Of a stretch of 15,828 bases of DNA, positions 1 through 9,100 are shown piece by piece. The stretch spans positions 76,211-92,038 of the forward strand of contig DDRH01000067.1 in NCBI GenBank assembly GCA_002343075.1, given 5' to 3'. Both the position numbers and the translations under genes were made by a program. Numbering within the stretch: the first letter of the stretch is position 1; every line of letters starts with the position of its first letter. This stretch comes from Phycisphaerales bacterium UBA2421. Lineage in GTDB: Bacteria; Planctomycetota; Phycisphaerae; Tepidisphaerales; Tepidisphaeraceae. The notes beneath the pieces are model-generated. The model was not told where the DNA came from and made no database searches. It saw nothing but the letters and a program-made list of their open reading frames with translations.

Positions 1-1564
1 CCGGCCCCCGATGGCCTTTCGCGGCACCGGTTGAGATTGCTGGTGACCGGTTGGGTGAACCGCGTCCGGGCTTCTGCCTGGAGACCGGGCGGTTGGCAGC
101 GTCGGCCGGCACCGGCAGGGCGCCACCGATAAGGGCAGTCAGCCCGTCTACCGTCTGGGACATCTCTTCAGCCTGAAGACTGAGCTTCTCGGCCGCGGCG
201 GCGCTGTCTTCGGCGTTGGTCGCCGACGACTGTGTCACCTTGTCCATTTCCCCCACCGCCGAGTTCACCTGACTGATGCCCTGCGCCTGCTCTCGACTGG
301 CCGCGGCAATCTCGGCCATAAGTCCATTGAGCTTGGTTGCGGCGTCAGTAATCTCCTCCAGTGCGTGTGCTACTTCGGCGCTGATCGCAACGCCATTCTT
401 GGCATTGTTGACGCTCTCTTCGATCATCGCAGATGTGTTTTTCGCCGCTTCCGCCGACCGCATTGCGAGGTTACGAACTTCTTCGGCAACTACGGCGAAC
501 CCTTTGCCCGCCTCACCCGCTCGCGCGGCCTCAACCGCTGCATTGAGTGCCAGCAGATTGGTCTGGAAAGCGATCTCATCAATAACTTTGATGATCTTCG
601 CAGTTTCGCTTGCCGACTTCTGAATCTCATCAATCGCCCGGCCCATCTTGTTCATGGCCTGGTTGGATTTGTCCGCCGCCGATTTTGCTTGCTCGCTGAG
701 AATTGACGCCTCCTGTGCACTGTCGGCGTTCTTCTTGGTCATTGAGCTCATCTCTTCGAGCGCAGAACTCGTCTGCTCCAGCGCCGCCGCCTGCTCGGTT
801 GCGCCTTCAGCCAGCGACTGACTGAGGGTGGCAACATCCATCGAGGCAGACGCGACAAGACCGGAACCATCGGTAAGTACCTTGGCAACCTGTTGCAACG
901 GCCTGACGGCACTACGGCCCAGAAGGTAAAAGCTGAGCAGGACACCTGTAATCGATACGATCGTAGTCACCAGCAATACGCGGCCACCCGAGGTCGCGCT
1001 TGCCTGCGCTTGCGTCTCCGCCGAGGCGGCGAAGGCTATCGCCATCTCAACAACTCGATCAATGGCAGCTCGATGCTTCATTAGCTCGTCGCGAAGCACA
1101 CCACCAATCAATTCGTCGACTTTCGCGTGGTCGCCAGCCCGCGCTGCCGGGGCGAGTTGCTCTTCGATGATCTGATAGAATCGGAGCGCAGATTCACCGC
1201 TCTGAACCAGAAATGCCTGCTTCATCTGCCCTTCGGGAAGCTGTTCGGTCCAGACGGCGCGGCGCCCGTTGTACTCATTCTTGAGCTGGGCCAAACGGGC
1301 CAGCAACGCCTCAACTTCCTTCGGGCTCTTGGCAAACTCAAATTCATGCGTTGCCACATAGCTTTCAATGATGTACGCCGGCGGCGGAAGGATGTCGGCG
1401 AGCAAGTCTTTGCCCTTGATTACCTCGGTGTAATAGGGGCCCGTAACCTTCACTTCGTTCACAACCCTGTGGCAAACGACCAGCAGGACTGCAAACATGA
1501 TGGCCACGACGACCGCCATAACACCGAGTTTGCGTTTCACCGAAAAATTTGAGGTCTGAGACAT
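1..1564 (-). CDS. Methyl-accepting chemotaxis protein, 3' end beyond window
   Basis: Transmembrane chemoreceptor that controls the CheA kinase through CheW. The frame is open from ATG at 1564 to the left edge (about 521 residues, no stop), so the C-terminus is missing. A short basic N-terminus leads into a first membrane segment (about residues 12-30). A periplasmic helical sensor domain (about 31-190) follows, with the segment [19 protein letters not shown] that recurs in many MCPs, then a second membrane segment (about 192-214). After it comes only the first helix of a HAMP domain ([14 protein letters not shown]), then a long cytoplasmic coiled coil. The kinase-control tip begins with [20 protein letters not shown] at residue 330, followed by [15 protein letters not shown]. 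The visible end is Pro/Arg/Lys-rich, possibly a flexible tail. AGGTAGGA lies just upstream of the ATG. It is the third gene after cheA and cheW (71 bp gap) and is probably co-transcribed. The ligand cannot be predicted. Confidence 0.97.
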   Translation of the reverse strand, partial: MSQTSNFSVKRKLGVMAVVVAIMFAVLLVVCHRVVNEVKVTGPYYTEVIKGKDLLADILPPPAYIIESYVATHEFEFAKSPKEVEALLARLAQLKNEYNGRRAVWTEQLPEGQMKQAFLVQSGESALRFYQIIEEQLAPAARAGDHAKVDELIGGVLRDELMKHRAAIDRVVEMAIAFAASAETQAQASATSGGRVLLVTTIVSITGVLLSFYLLGRSAVRPLQQVAKVLTDGSGLVASASMDVATLSQSLAEGATEQAAALEQTSSALEEMSSMTKKNADSAQEASILSEQAKSAADKSNQAMNKMGRAIDEIQKSASETAKIIKVIDEIAFQTNLLALNAAVEAARAGEAGKGFAVVAEEVRNLAMRSAEAAKNTSAMIEESVNNAKNGVAISAEVAHALEEITDAATKLNGLMAEIAAASREQAQGISQVNSAVGEMDKVTQSSATNAEDSAAAAEKLSLQAEEMSQTVDGLTALIGGALPVPADAANRPVSRQKPGRGSPNRSPAISTGAAKGHRGP

Positions 1565-1635
1565 GGGTTCCTACCTTTTTTTGTTTGCGCTTCCTGATTC
1601 TTGAACGTAATGAGCACAAGCCAATCCGCCGTAGA

Positions 1636-2157
1636 TCATGCGGCTTGGCAAGACTGTGTATTTTCCTGTACGGATGGACCAGCCATGACCGCGTCGATAT
1701 CGAGTAAGATCTTTACCGATTGGCCGACCTTGCCTAGTCCCAGAATGAAGCCGGTTCCTGCACACTCGACCAGGGCTGACGCAGGCTCGATTTTATCGCC
1801 GGGAATATCCAGAACTTCCGAGACACAATCGACCACAATGCCGGTGTTAAGCTTCCGCCCAGCCTGCAGATATTCGACAACGATGATGCAAGTCTCGTCT
1901 GTCGTTTCGACCGACGGCATGCCAAAACGCGACCGAAGATCAACCACGGTGATTACCTGCCCTCGCAGGTTGATCACCCCACGAATGTGCGGGAGTGTCC
2001 GCGGGACGCATGTGATCTCCATCAGGCCGATGATCTCGCGCACCTTGAGGATCTCCAGCCCATACTCCTCGCGGCCCAGCGCAAAGGTCAGATATTTGCC
2101 GCCGAGGTGAGCCGTTGGGGCAGAAGGTGCTGCTGAAGTTGGGCTTGCAGTGTTCAA
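1636..2157 (-). CDS. cheW: Chemotaxis coupling protein CheW
   Basis: Adaptor that bridges the receptor tip and the P5 domain of CheA. The 173-residue product is an almost pure CheW domain from about residue 19 (LGGKYLTFALGREEYGLEIL) to 160, with the hallmark IRGVINLRGQVITVVDLR at 58-75 and a late ILGLGKVGQSVKILLDID segment. A Ser/Pro/Ala-rich leader of about 18 residues precedes it. The frame contains no suitable ATG before the domain. I chose TTG at 2157 because GGAAGGAA sits 7 nt upstream; this leaves 25 bp after the cheA stop. A longer TTG start at 2223 is possible but would overlap the end of cheA by 41 bp and lacks a visible ribosome site. The position between cheA and an MCP gene fits a single signalling unit. 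Confidence 0.95.
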   Translation of the reverse strand: MNTASPTSAAPSAPTAHLGGKYLTFALGREEYGLEILKVREIIGLMEITCVPRTLPHIRGVINLRGQVITVVDLRSRFGMPSVETTDETCIIVVEYLQAGRKLNTGIVVDCVSEVLDIPGDKIEPASALVECAGTGFILGLGKVGQSVKILLDIDAVMAGPSVQENTQSCQAA

Positions 2158-2162
2158 TGTAA

Positions 2163-2170
2163 TTCCTTCC
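2163..2170 (-). promoter_or_regulatory. Ribosome binding site of cheW
   Basis: GGAAGGAA on the minus strand lies 7 nt before TTG 2157, inside the 25 bp gap after the cheA stop (2183-2185). It decides the rare TTG start of cheW over the upstream in-frame TTG at 2223. Confidence 0.7.
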
Positions 2171-2182
2171 AAAGATTGATCT

Positions 2183-4273
2183 TCAGTCTGCTCCAGAGAC
2201 GGCGATGATGCCGGGCACGTCAAGAATCAGGCTCACATTGCCGTCGCCGAGAATGGCTCCACCGGAGACCCCTTTGGTCTGGCCCACCCCGCCTCCGAGG
2301 GATTTGATCACGACCTGCTGCTGGCCGAGCAATTCGTCAACCATCAGGCAGCAGCGCGTCGAACCGCACTGCACGATCACCAAGAGCGCTTCATTCGGAT
2401 CATGCTGCGTTGGCTCGACACCAAACAACGTGTGAATGCGCACGATCGGAACAAGCTGGTCGCGGACCATGCACATTTCCCCGCGGCCTTGCAGAGTGAA
2501 GACTTGCCCGGCAGTGGGGCGCAGGCTTTGTTCGATGCTGGAAATCGGGATGACGTATCGCTCGGTACCAACGCGAACCACCAGCCCATCGATGACTGCC
2601 AGCGTCAGCGGCAGCCGAATGGTAAACGTCGAGCCGCTGCCTTCCTTCGAGGCGATATCAATGCGGCCACGGAGCGATTCGACATTGCGAAGCACAACAT
2701 CCATCCCGACGCCGCGACCCGACACATCCGTCACCGCCTCGGCAGTGGACAGCCCTGCGGCGAAAATCAGCTTGTAAATCTCTTGCTCACTCAGTTCCTT
2801 GCCCGCCGGGACGATTCCACGCTCCTGCGCCTTCTTCAGAATCCGCGCCTTGTTCAGGCCGCGGCCATCGTCGCTCACCTCGACAACTACGTTGCCTGCC
2901 TGGTGATAGGCGCGCAGCTGAATCCGGCCAGCACGAGGCTTACCCGCAAGTTCGCGGTCGTGAGCGGACTCAATTCCGTGGTCCGCACTGTTGCGCACCA
3001 TATGGACCAGCGGATCGCTGATGGTTTCGACCAAGCCGCGATCGAGCTCGGTATCTCCGCCGATGACTTCAAGCTCGAAGTCCTTTCCACTTTTCTGGGA
3101 AAGGTCGCGCGCCAGCCGTGACATCTTCTGAAACACCCCCTGGATTGGGACCATCCGCATCGACATCGACAGCTCTTGCAGTTCTCGCGCAATCTTGCTG
3201 ACCTGGTTAATCGTCCGCAGCACGCGATGATTCGGCGGTGCCATGGCGGCTACATCCTGTCGCACCATGGTTTGCGCAATGACGAGTTCGCCGATCGCGT
3301 CCACGAGGCTGTCAAGCCGTTTTGTGGTAACCTTCACCACCGCATCTGCCCCTGCCGCAGCGTTGGTGGCCGGTGCCGCATTCGTCGGCGGAACCGCGTT
3401 CCTCATTGGACTCGCAGGGGGTACTTCCTGGCCCGCCGAGGCGACTGCAGCCGAAACTTGCGTCGCGGGGACGGTCGGCGGTGCATCATTCGCGGCTTCA
3501 ACCGGTGGCAATGTCTCCCGCTCGGAGTGTTGCTCCGACCGTGAAACGTCAACTCCCGGCTGCGCACAATCCTGAAGCGCTCTTATGATCGGAGCAAGCG
3601 CCGCTTGGTCAGGCGGGCTTGTAGCAGCCTTGACCGCTTCCTCCACCGCATTGAGCATGATCTTCATCAGATCGACCGACCGCAGGAGGGCATCGATCGA
3701 CTTCGTCGTCAGGCAGATGGACTGGCTCCGCGCCAAGTCCATCAAACTCTCAACAGCATGCGCGAGCGCCCCGATTTGCCCGAGCTTAAGAAAGCCGGCA
3801 ACCCCTTTGATCGTGTGAAATGCGCGAAACAGAGCGTTGATGGCGTCTAAATCGCCGGGCGACTGATCGAGAATAAGCAAGGCTGCTTCGGACGACTCGA
3901 TGTGTTCGCGAGCTTCAAGTATGAAATCGCAAACCAATCCTGCATCTTGAGGATCAATCAGGTCAGAAGCTACTTCTGTTGGAGCGTCTCCATCTGACTT
4001 CGATTCTTCAACACTGACAAGATCACTTCCCGGCGACTCGCCTGGGATCAGCTTAAGTATTTCTTCTGTAGTCTGCCCGAGTTGTCGCAGTGAATCTTCA
4101 ACATCACTCACATCACGCAGGATTATCTTCTCAACCAACCCCCGCGCCGAATCGGAAAGCTGCCCAGCCGCATCGGTCCACGACTCGCTGCGCGGGAGCG
4201 CGGCAGCAAAAGATTCTATGAGTGAATGTACTTGCCCGAGTCCGGGAAAATCATCGGCGGTGACGTTAAACAT
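2183..4273 (-). CDS. cheA: Chemotaxis histidine kinase CheA
   Basis: Cytoplasmic histidine kinase that autophosphorylates in response to receptors and passes phosphate to CheY/CheB. The 696-residue product has an HPt (P1) domain at about 108-240 with phospho-acceptor His153 in AFHTIKG. A Pro/Ala-rich linker (about 241-312) follows, then the dimerisation helices (P3, about 313-372). The HATPase domain shows the N box HMVRNSADHGIE (424-435), G1 DDGRGL (468-473), F box FAAGLST and G2 GRGVGMDVV (519-527). The CheW-like P5 domain covers about 555-690. No P2 (CheY/CheB-binding) domain is apparent between P1 and P3. About 105 residues of uncertain role precede the HPt domain, whereas CheA usually starts with it. 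ATG 4273 has no clear Shine-Dalgarno, and the frame stays open upstream to a TGA near 4330. It heads the cheA-cheW-mcp operon. Confidence 0.98.
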   Translation of the reverse strand: MFNVTADDFPGLGQVHSLIESFAAALPRSESWTDAAGQLSDSARGLVEKIILRDVSDVEDSLRQLGQTTEEILKLIPGESPGSDLVSVEESKSDGDAPTEVASDLIDPQDAGLVCDFILEAREHIESSEAALLILDQSPGDLDAINALFRAFHTIKGVAGFLKLGQIGALAHAVESLMDLARSQSICLTTKSIDALLRSVDLMKIMLNAVEEAVKAATSPPDQAALAPIIRALQDCAQPGVDVSRSEQHSERETLPPVEAANDAPPTVPATQVSAAVASAGQEVPPASPMRNAVPPTNAAPATNAAAGADAVVKVTTKRLDSLVDAIGELVIAQTMVRQDVAAMAPPNHRVLRTINQVSKIARELQELSMSMRMVPIQGVFQKMSRLARDLSQKSGKDFELEVIGGDTELDRGLVETISDPLVHMVRNSADHGIESAHDRELAGKPRAGRIQLRAYHQAGNVVVEVSDDGRGLNKARILKKAQERGIVPAGKELSEQEIYKLIFAAGLSTAEAVTDVSGRGVGMDVVLRNVESLRGRIDIASKEGSGSTFTIRLPLTLAVIDGLVVRVGTERYVIPISSIEQSLRPTAGQVFTLQGRGEMCMVRDQLVPIVRIHTLFGVEPTQHDPNEALLVIVQCGSTRCCLMVDELLGQQQVVIKSLGGGVGQTKGVSGGAILGDGNVSLILDVPGIIAVSGAD

Positions 4274-4664
4274 CGCCGCAGAGATTTCATGGAGAATGTG
4301 TTCGTACTTTTCCAGTGCACTTCCCGATCAGACAGTTAGTTCCTTTATCGGCGTTATGAAACCATTTCTTAATCGCCTCAAGGCATGCGCCCGCAATTCC
4401 TGCGCGTTCCTGGCGAGACAGGAAGCCAATCCGACAACGGAGCGCTGCGGTCGCTTTGACGCGTCCCGCGCGTACGCCCACCGCGTCTCGCAATCCCAAT
4501 TTTCTGTATGAAGGTTAGATGCCCCAGTGGCCCTTGACTGATGAGCGGCCCCCGGATTTGCTGCACCGCGCTAAGATTGCCTCAACTTGCGACCCATCAG
4601 CGCGGCGCATACGATCAACCAACGCGTGAAGTGGACCGCGGCGACCGGTTTCAGGGTGTTTCTC
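4274..4664. other. Divergent intergenic region between cheA and the lipoprotein gene
   Basis: About 390 bp separate the divergent cheA and lipoprotein genes. The cheA side holds the sigma-28-like promoter. On the plus side a TTGACT at 4534-4539 is a possible -35 box, but the hexamer 17 nt further on (TTTGCT) is a poor -10, so I do not call a promoter there. AGGG at about 4653 lies 8 nt before ATG 4665 and could serve as ribosome site for the lipoprotein. Short reading frames here (for example minus 4287-4499) have no recognisable features and overlap the promoter. Nothing else is evident. Confidence 0.6.
4345..4371 (-). promoter_or_regulatory. Putative sigma-28 (FliA) promoter of the cheA operon
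   Basis: On the minus strand TAAG (4371-4368), a 15-nt spacer and a perfect GCCGATAA (4352-4345) match the class-III flagellar promoter pattern TAAA-N15-GCCGATAA at 11 of 12 positions. Transcription would start near 4338, about 65 nt before the cheA ATG. Known: FliA drives late flagellar and chemotaxis genes in many motile bacteria. Inferred: the same holds here; the sigma factor itself is not in this window. Confidence 0.6.
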
Positions 4665-6185
4665 ATGAGGATTTTGCAAACGTCTCTTTCGCTGTCCGCC
4701 GTCCTTGCTGGCGCGTTGCTTTTCGGGGGTTGCGGGGCAGGTCGCACGGCCCCCGCGGAATTGGCTGCGCCGGCGGTGCTGGTCACGTCGACGAGTTTTC
4801 TCGGCTCGCCCCTGGGGGCAGGCAGCGCTTCTGGCGTTTCTGTGGTTCCGGCAACGCAAGCTGTTGACCTTGCCCCGCCGACGGTCACGATCCGTGCCCT
4901 CGCCCGAACCGCACCTATTGGCTCGATGGGAAAATCGCTCGGCGAAGCGACTCGGCTGGTGATCTCCCCTCGGACCGAGAACACCGTGTTGCCATCAACA
5001 ATGCTGACCGCTGGATGTCGCCTGATTTCCGGCGACGAAGCGGGTGCCCTCATGCGATCGATTGAGGCCGAGCCACCCGCCGCCGCCCGAACAATCGCGG
5101 AGGAGAGATTCGCCCTGTTGCCCGGCTCTAGCTCGGGCATCTTGATAGAATCAGAAGCTGCCACGCGCACGCCGCGGTTGGGGATCCTGATGAGTCGCCG
5201 ACCGCCGACAGCGGCCCTTGGGGAGGACGAAAATGGCGCGATGGAGCTAGCGGTAACGCTCACCGACCTGGTAGCGGTTCCTGCCGACGATAAAGACGAC
5301 CCCGCCGACACGCGATCGACCGACCCCGCATCCCCTCCGCAGGCGGTCATGCAGCGCGAGACAGTTGTAGTCCCAGTCGATGCCGATACGTCTGCGCTCG
5401 TCGTGCTGGTTCCAATCTCGTTTGATTCTCCTGCCGCGGTGGCCCAAGCTCGCTCTGGGCCGCCACAGACGCTTGCAGTGCACATTACCATCACACCTGG
5501 CTCGGACGATCCGCAGCAACTCGCGATCTTAGAGTCGACTCGCACCAGAATGGCCGAGTCTGCCCGAAGAGCAACCGCCCCAGCGCTCGACCCCGAAGCC
5601 GTGCGGGCGCGATCAGCGGTCGAGACAGCCATCGCTCAGGCCGCTGCTCCCAACACCGATGCTCACCGCCGCCGCGCGTCGATCGTGTTGCTGACCAGCA
5701 CTAATCCAGCTCCGGTCGCTGCGGATTTCGCCACCTCCGCTGACGATGCGATGCTGCAGGAATTCGTGGCCCGCATCTCCAGCCAGATCGGGCTAACCGA
5801 ACCGACAGCCACGCCGGACCACTGGGGCCTGATTACTGACCTGCTGGCTCTTTCCTATATGGGCGAATTGCAGTCCAACAACAAGCTGCCGCCAGAGCTG
5901 GAATCGGTTCTCGCGATTCACACCGGCGAGGCCGGCCGCCACGCCGGTACTCTCGAAGAACTGGTCAAGGATGTCAGCCGGCGCAGCGAACTGGAGTCGC
6001 GGCTTGTCGCTGAAAACTTCATTTACCTGGAAGATAACTCGCCAGCGGCACGAGTGCGCGCGTATGACTGGTTGCAGCAGCGAGGCATGGCTCCATTGAG
6101 ATACGATCCACTTGGAACCCCGCAGGCGCGCCGCGACGCGCTGGAGCAGGCTTTAACCGCAGCAACTCAACCGGGCCCGTCATGA
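4665..6185 (+). CDS. Predicted lipoprotein of unknown function, coupled to the AsmA/DUF748 gene
   Basis: 506 residues from ATG 4665. The N-terminus is a lipoprotein signal peptide: a hydrophobic core followed by the lipobox-like LFGGC, predicting lipidation at Cys23. An in-frame TTG at 4587 would add 26 residues in front of the signal, so ATG 4665 is preferred. The rest is Ala/Pro/Thr-rich with short beta-like stretches (VTIRALA, MELAVTLTDLVAV, LVVLVPISF, LAVHITITPG). It ends in a helical C-terminal part, ENFIYLEDNSPAARVRAYDW (about 450-470), then QQRGMAPLRYDPLG. I do not recognise a named family. The stop overlaps the next start as ATGA, so the two proteins are probably made together and may form an envelope complex. 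A 353-codon frame on the opposite strand is treated as a shadow. Confidence 0.82.
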   Translation: MRILQTSLSLSAVLAGALLFGGCGAGRTAPAELAAPAVLVTSTSFLGSPLGAGSASGVSVVPATQAVDLAPPTVTIRALARTAPIGSMGKSLGEATRLVISPRTENTVLPSTMLTAGCRLISGDEAGALMRSIEAEPPAAARTIAEERFALLPGSSSGILIESEAATRTPRLGILMSRRPPTAALGEDENGAMELAVTLTDLVAVPADDKDDPADTRSTDPASPPQAVMQRETVVVPVDADTSALVVLVPISFDSPAAVAQARSGPPQTLAVHITITPGSDDPQQLAILESTRTRMAESARRATAPALDPEAVRARSAVETAIAQAAAPNTDAHRRRASIVLLTSTNPAPVAADFATSADDAMLQEFVARISSQIGLTEPTATPDHWGLITDLLALSYMGELQSNNKLPPELESVLAIHTGEAGRHAGTLEELVKDVSRRSELESRLVAENFIYLEDNSPAARVRAYDWLQQRGMAPLRYDPLGTPQARRDALEQALTAATQPGPS

Positions 6186-9100
6186 CCGAGTCTGAATCCA
6201 CCACCCCCGCGGGCGAAACACCGAAGAAGCCGGCCAGGCAGAAGCTACCCTGGCGGCGGCGCATCATTCGTGCATTGGTCATCATCGTCGTGCTTGTCAT
6301 AGCGGTCCGGCTGCTGTTTGCAGTTCTCCTTCCCGCAGCCATCAACCGCGTGGCAGGCATTTATGATCTGAAGATCGATTACGAGCGCTCGGAACTCAGC
6401 CTGCTCAGTGGCGACGCCGGATTGTGGCACCTGACGATCTCTCCCGACACCGGCGGCGACCCCATCGCCACCATCGAGTATGTCCGCGGCAACATCTCCG
6501 TGCTTCAGTTATTACTGCTCAGGCTCGAAGTATGGCGCGCCGAGGCCGACGGCGTACGGCTTAATGTCACGCGCGAGGCCGACGGAACAGTGCCCCTGCT
6601 CGATCGTGTTCTGGCTGCGTTACCCCAAGCCGAACCAGCAAAACCTGTAACAACTGTCTCAAAAGACGCCCCGCCGCTTGATCTCACATCACCGATCAAG
6701 CTCGACGCATTACGTCTTAACAATGTGCGCGCCGTTATTTCTGATCGCGCCGTTGTTCCCGCGCTGACAACAGAATTGAGTTTCACCCTCCGGCTAAGCG
6801 ATGTGCGCTCGCCCGTCAGGCCCACCACTTTCGAGTTGGATCTATGGATGCAACCCGGGCTTGATTTCCTGCGCATCGAAGGCACTGGCAAGGGCACCGC
6901 CGAGTCAATTGATGCCGACCTGACTATGCAGATGAAGGGCCTGCAACTCGACGCAATCGATGCGTACTCCCTCCCCTTTGGTGTGATAGGCCAGCCGAAG
7001 CCCATGTCTGCCAATGCGACGGCTTCGGTACACCTCAAACGCCTGCCCGCACCGGCCCAGGCCGTCGGTGGCACCATCACAATCGCCCAGGCAAACCTCC
7101 AGCACGTCGGCGGTGATGTCGCGGGGGTGGATTCGATCACGATCGATCTGGAGGAGGTCGGCACAGATGCCGTCCGGGTGAAATCTGTTTTGCTGAGTGG
7201 CTCGCGTCTCAACGCCGGCCGCAACGCGCGCGGGAACTTTTACTTCGGCGAGCTTGAATTTGTCGGCCGCCACAACAATGCCGAACCGGCCACGCCGCCG
7301 ACAGCAGCCCCGTCACTGGCCTCCGCCGCCACTCGCCCCGCCGTGGCAAAGGCCGAAGAAGCCGTGCCGACCCAGGCCGGCGCTGCCGCGCCGTTCGTCT
7401 GGAGTCTCGGCGAGCTAAAGATCGCCGATGCGAAGGCAACCTTCCGCGATGATTTTCTGACAAAAACCAACACGATCAACGCGGTGCTGCAGGAGTTGTC
7501 AGTCAACAATCTCGTCTACGATCCGCTCAAGCCCGATGCGACGGCCAACATTTCAGTTAAGGCGACCATCCCCGATCTGGCTGAGACCTTAACCCTCGCC
7601 GGAAGCGCAACACCCTTCAGCACCCAGCGGACACTCGAACTCACCGCCGCCGCTGACGGAATCGATCCTGTCGCACTCAAGCCGTATCTCGACGCGCTCG
7701 GGCTGGAATCGACCCTAGCGGGAGCAAGTTTCAAATCGGTTATCCGGTCAGGAATCGATGCGCACGGTGAAGGCTTTCGTGGCGACCTGCAACTGAAAGA
7801 AACCTCTCTCACCAACGCCAGCGGGGTGCTCTTCGGATTTCCGCTGGTGTCGATCGAAGGCGTTAGCCACACTCCGGCCGATGGCTCGACGCGTGTCAAT
7901 GCGATTCGACTTAAGGGGCCCACACTCCCGATTCGCCGAGATGCCGATGCGATGCTGGCTGCGTTCGGGCTGCGCGTGAAAGGCTCAGCCAATGAGCCGG
8001 AGAAACAGATCATCCGCGCGTCAGATTCCGGCCCTACTAGCCAGGCTCGCCCACCTGCGGAGTTTTCTCTGCCAGATCTCACTGGCCTGCCGCAGATTGC
8101 GATCGGTGAATTCATCTGGGACGACATCAACATCGATTTTACTGATGTGCCAAACGACAACACCCACATGCAAGTCGCTGATGCAGTGATACGAGCCAAA
8201 AACCTTGTTTTCGGTTCGATCCAAGTCCCGGCCACACAGCCGGCGACCCTGACGGCCAAGCTCAGCGCGCCTGGGCTGGTCGGCGGCCTGGCGGTCGATG
8301 GTACGCTCGTTCGCCCCGACTCTGAGACCTACGTGCTGAACATCGATGCGAAGAGCGCGGACATCACTGCATCACAACTTGCGCCGTACCTTGCCGGACT
8401 TGGAATTGAGCCGGTCTTGAAGGCTGGCTCCCTCTCGGCGAAGGCCACCGGCACGCTGCAACTGGCCACTGACCAGATTTCCGCTGCGTTGGATGCGTCT
8501 GGCGTTTCTTACAACGATGGAGAAGCGACACTGCTTGCGGTGGAGGGCGCGCAACTTGAGGCACGGCTGACCGACAACCTGCTGTCACTCAGCCGCGTGG
8601 CAATAAAATCTCCGCGGGCGATTATCGCTCGTGATGCGGAGGGGCATTTCATAGCTGGCGGCTTACGGATTGCACCCGCCGAGGGTGCGGAGTTTCAACG
8701 GCCCTTCTCACCCATGATTCGGCTCCCCGTGCCGATTCAGCTGGGCAGTCTCACCATTGATGACGCGGAGGTGCAATGGAATGACGAACGCACGACTGCG
8801 CCAGTGAGCGTACGCGCCACAGCCGGCATAACGGTTGACAATCTCGTCGTCGGTGCGAAGGGCGCTCCGGGCAGTGTGAAAGTGTCGCTCAGCGCGGATG
8901 ATCTCGTGAAGCAACTGACGATTGCCGGCACTCTCGCCGCCGAGCACGATCGTGTGTCGGCGGCGGTGCGGGTGGATGGCAACGGGCTAACTTTCGATCG
9001 CATCGCCCCCTACCTCCCGCCGGGCATCGAACCCCGGTTGAAAGATGGAACCCTGTCCCTGTCGCTCGAAGCCAATGCCGGAATCGCGGCGGAAGGCGGA

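Noticed and set aside
2402..3121. 239-codon plus-strand frame
   Set aside because: Lies antisense within the CheA kinase domains; no recognisable features of its own.
4287..4499. 70-codon minus-strand frame upstream of cheA
   Set aside because: Overlaps the sigma-28-like promoter and has no recognisable motif.
4571..5632. 353-codon minus-strand frame opposite the lipoprotein gene
   Set aside because: Low-complexity Ser/Ala/Arg-rich translation with no domain; the plus strand has a lipoprotein signal, a ribosome site and an ATGA overlap with the next gene.
7516..8259. Long minus-strand frame inside the AsmA/DUF748 gene (others at 6505-7224, 9010-9480 and 10225-11010)
   Set aside because: Shadows of a high-GC gene; compositionally biased translations without motifs, while the plus frame is continuous and shows repeats and a DUF748-like end.
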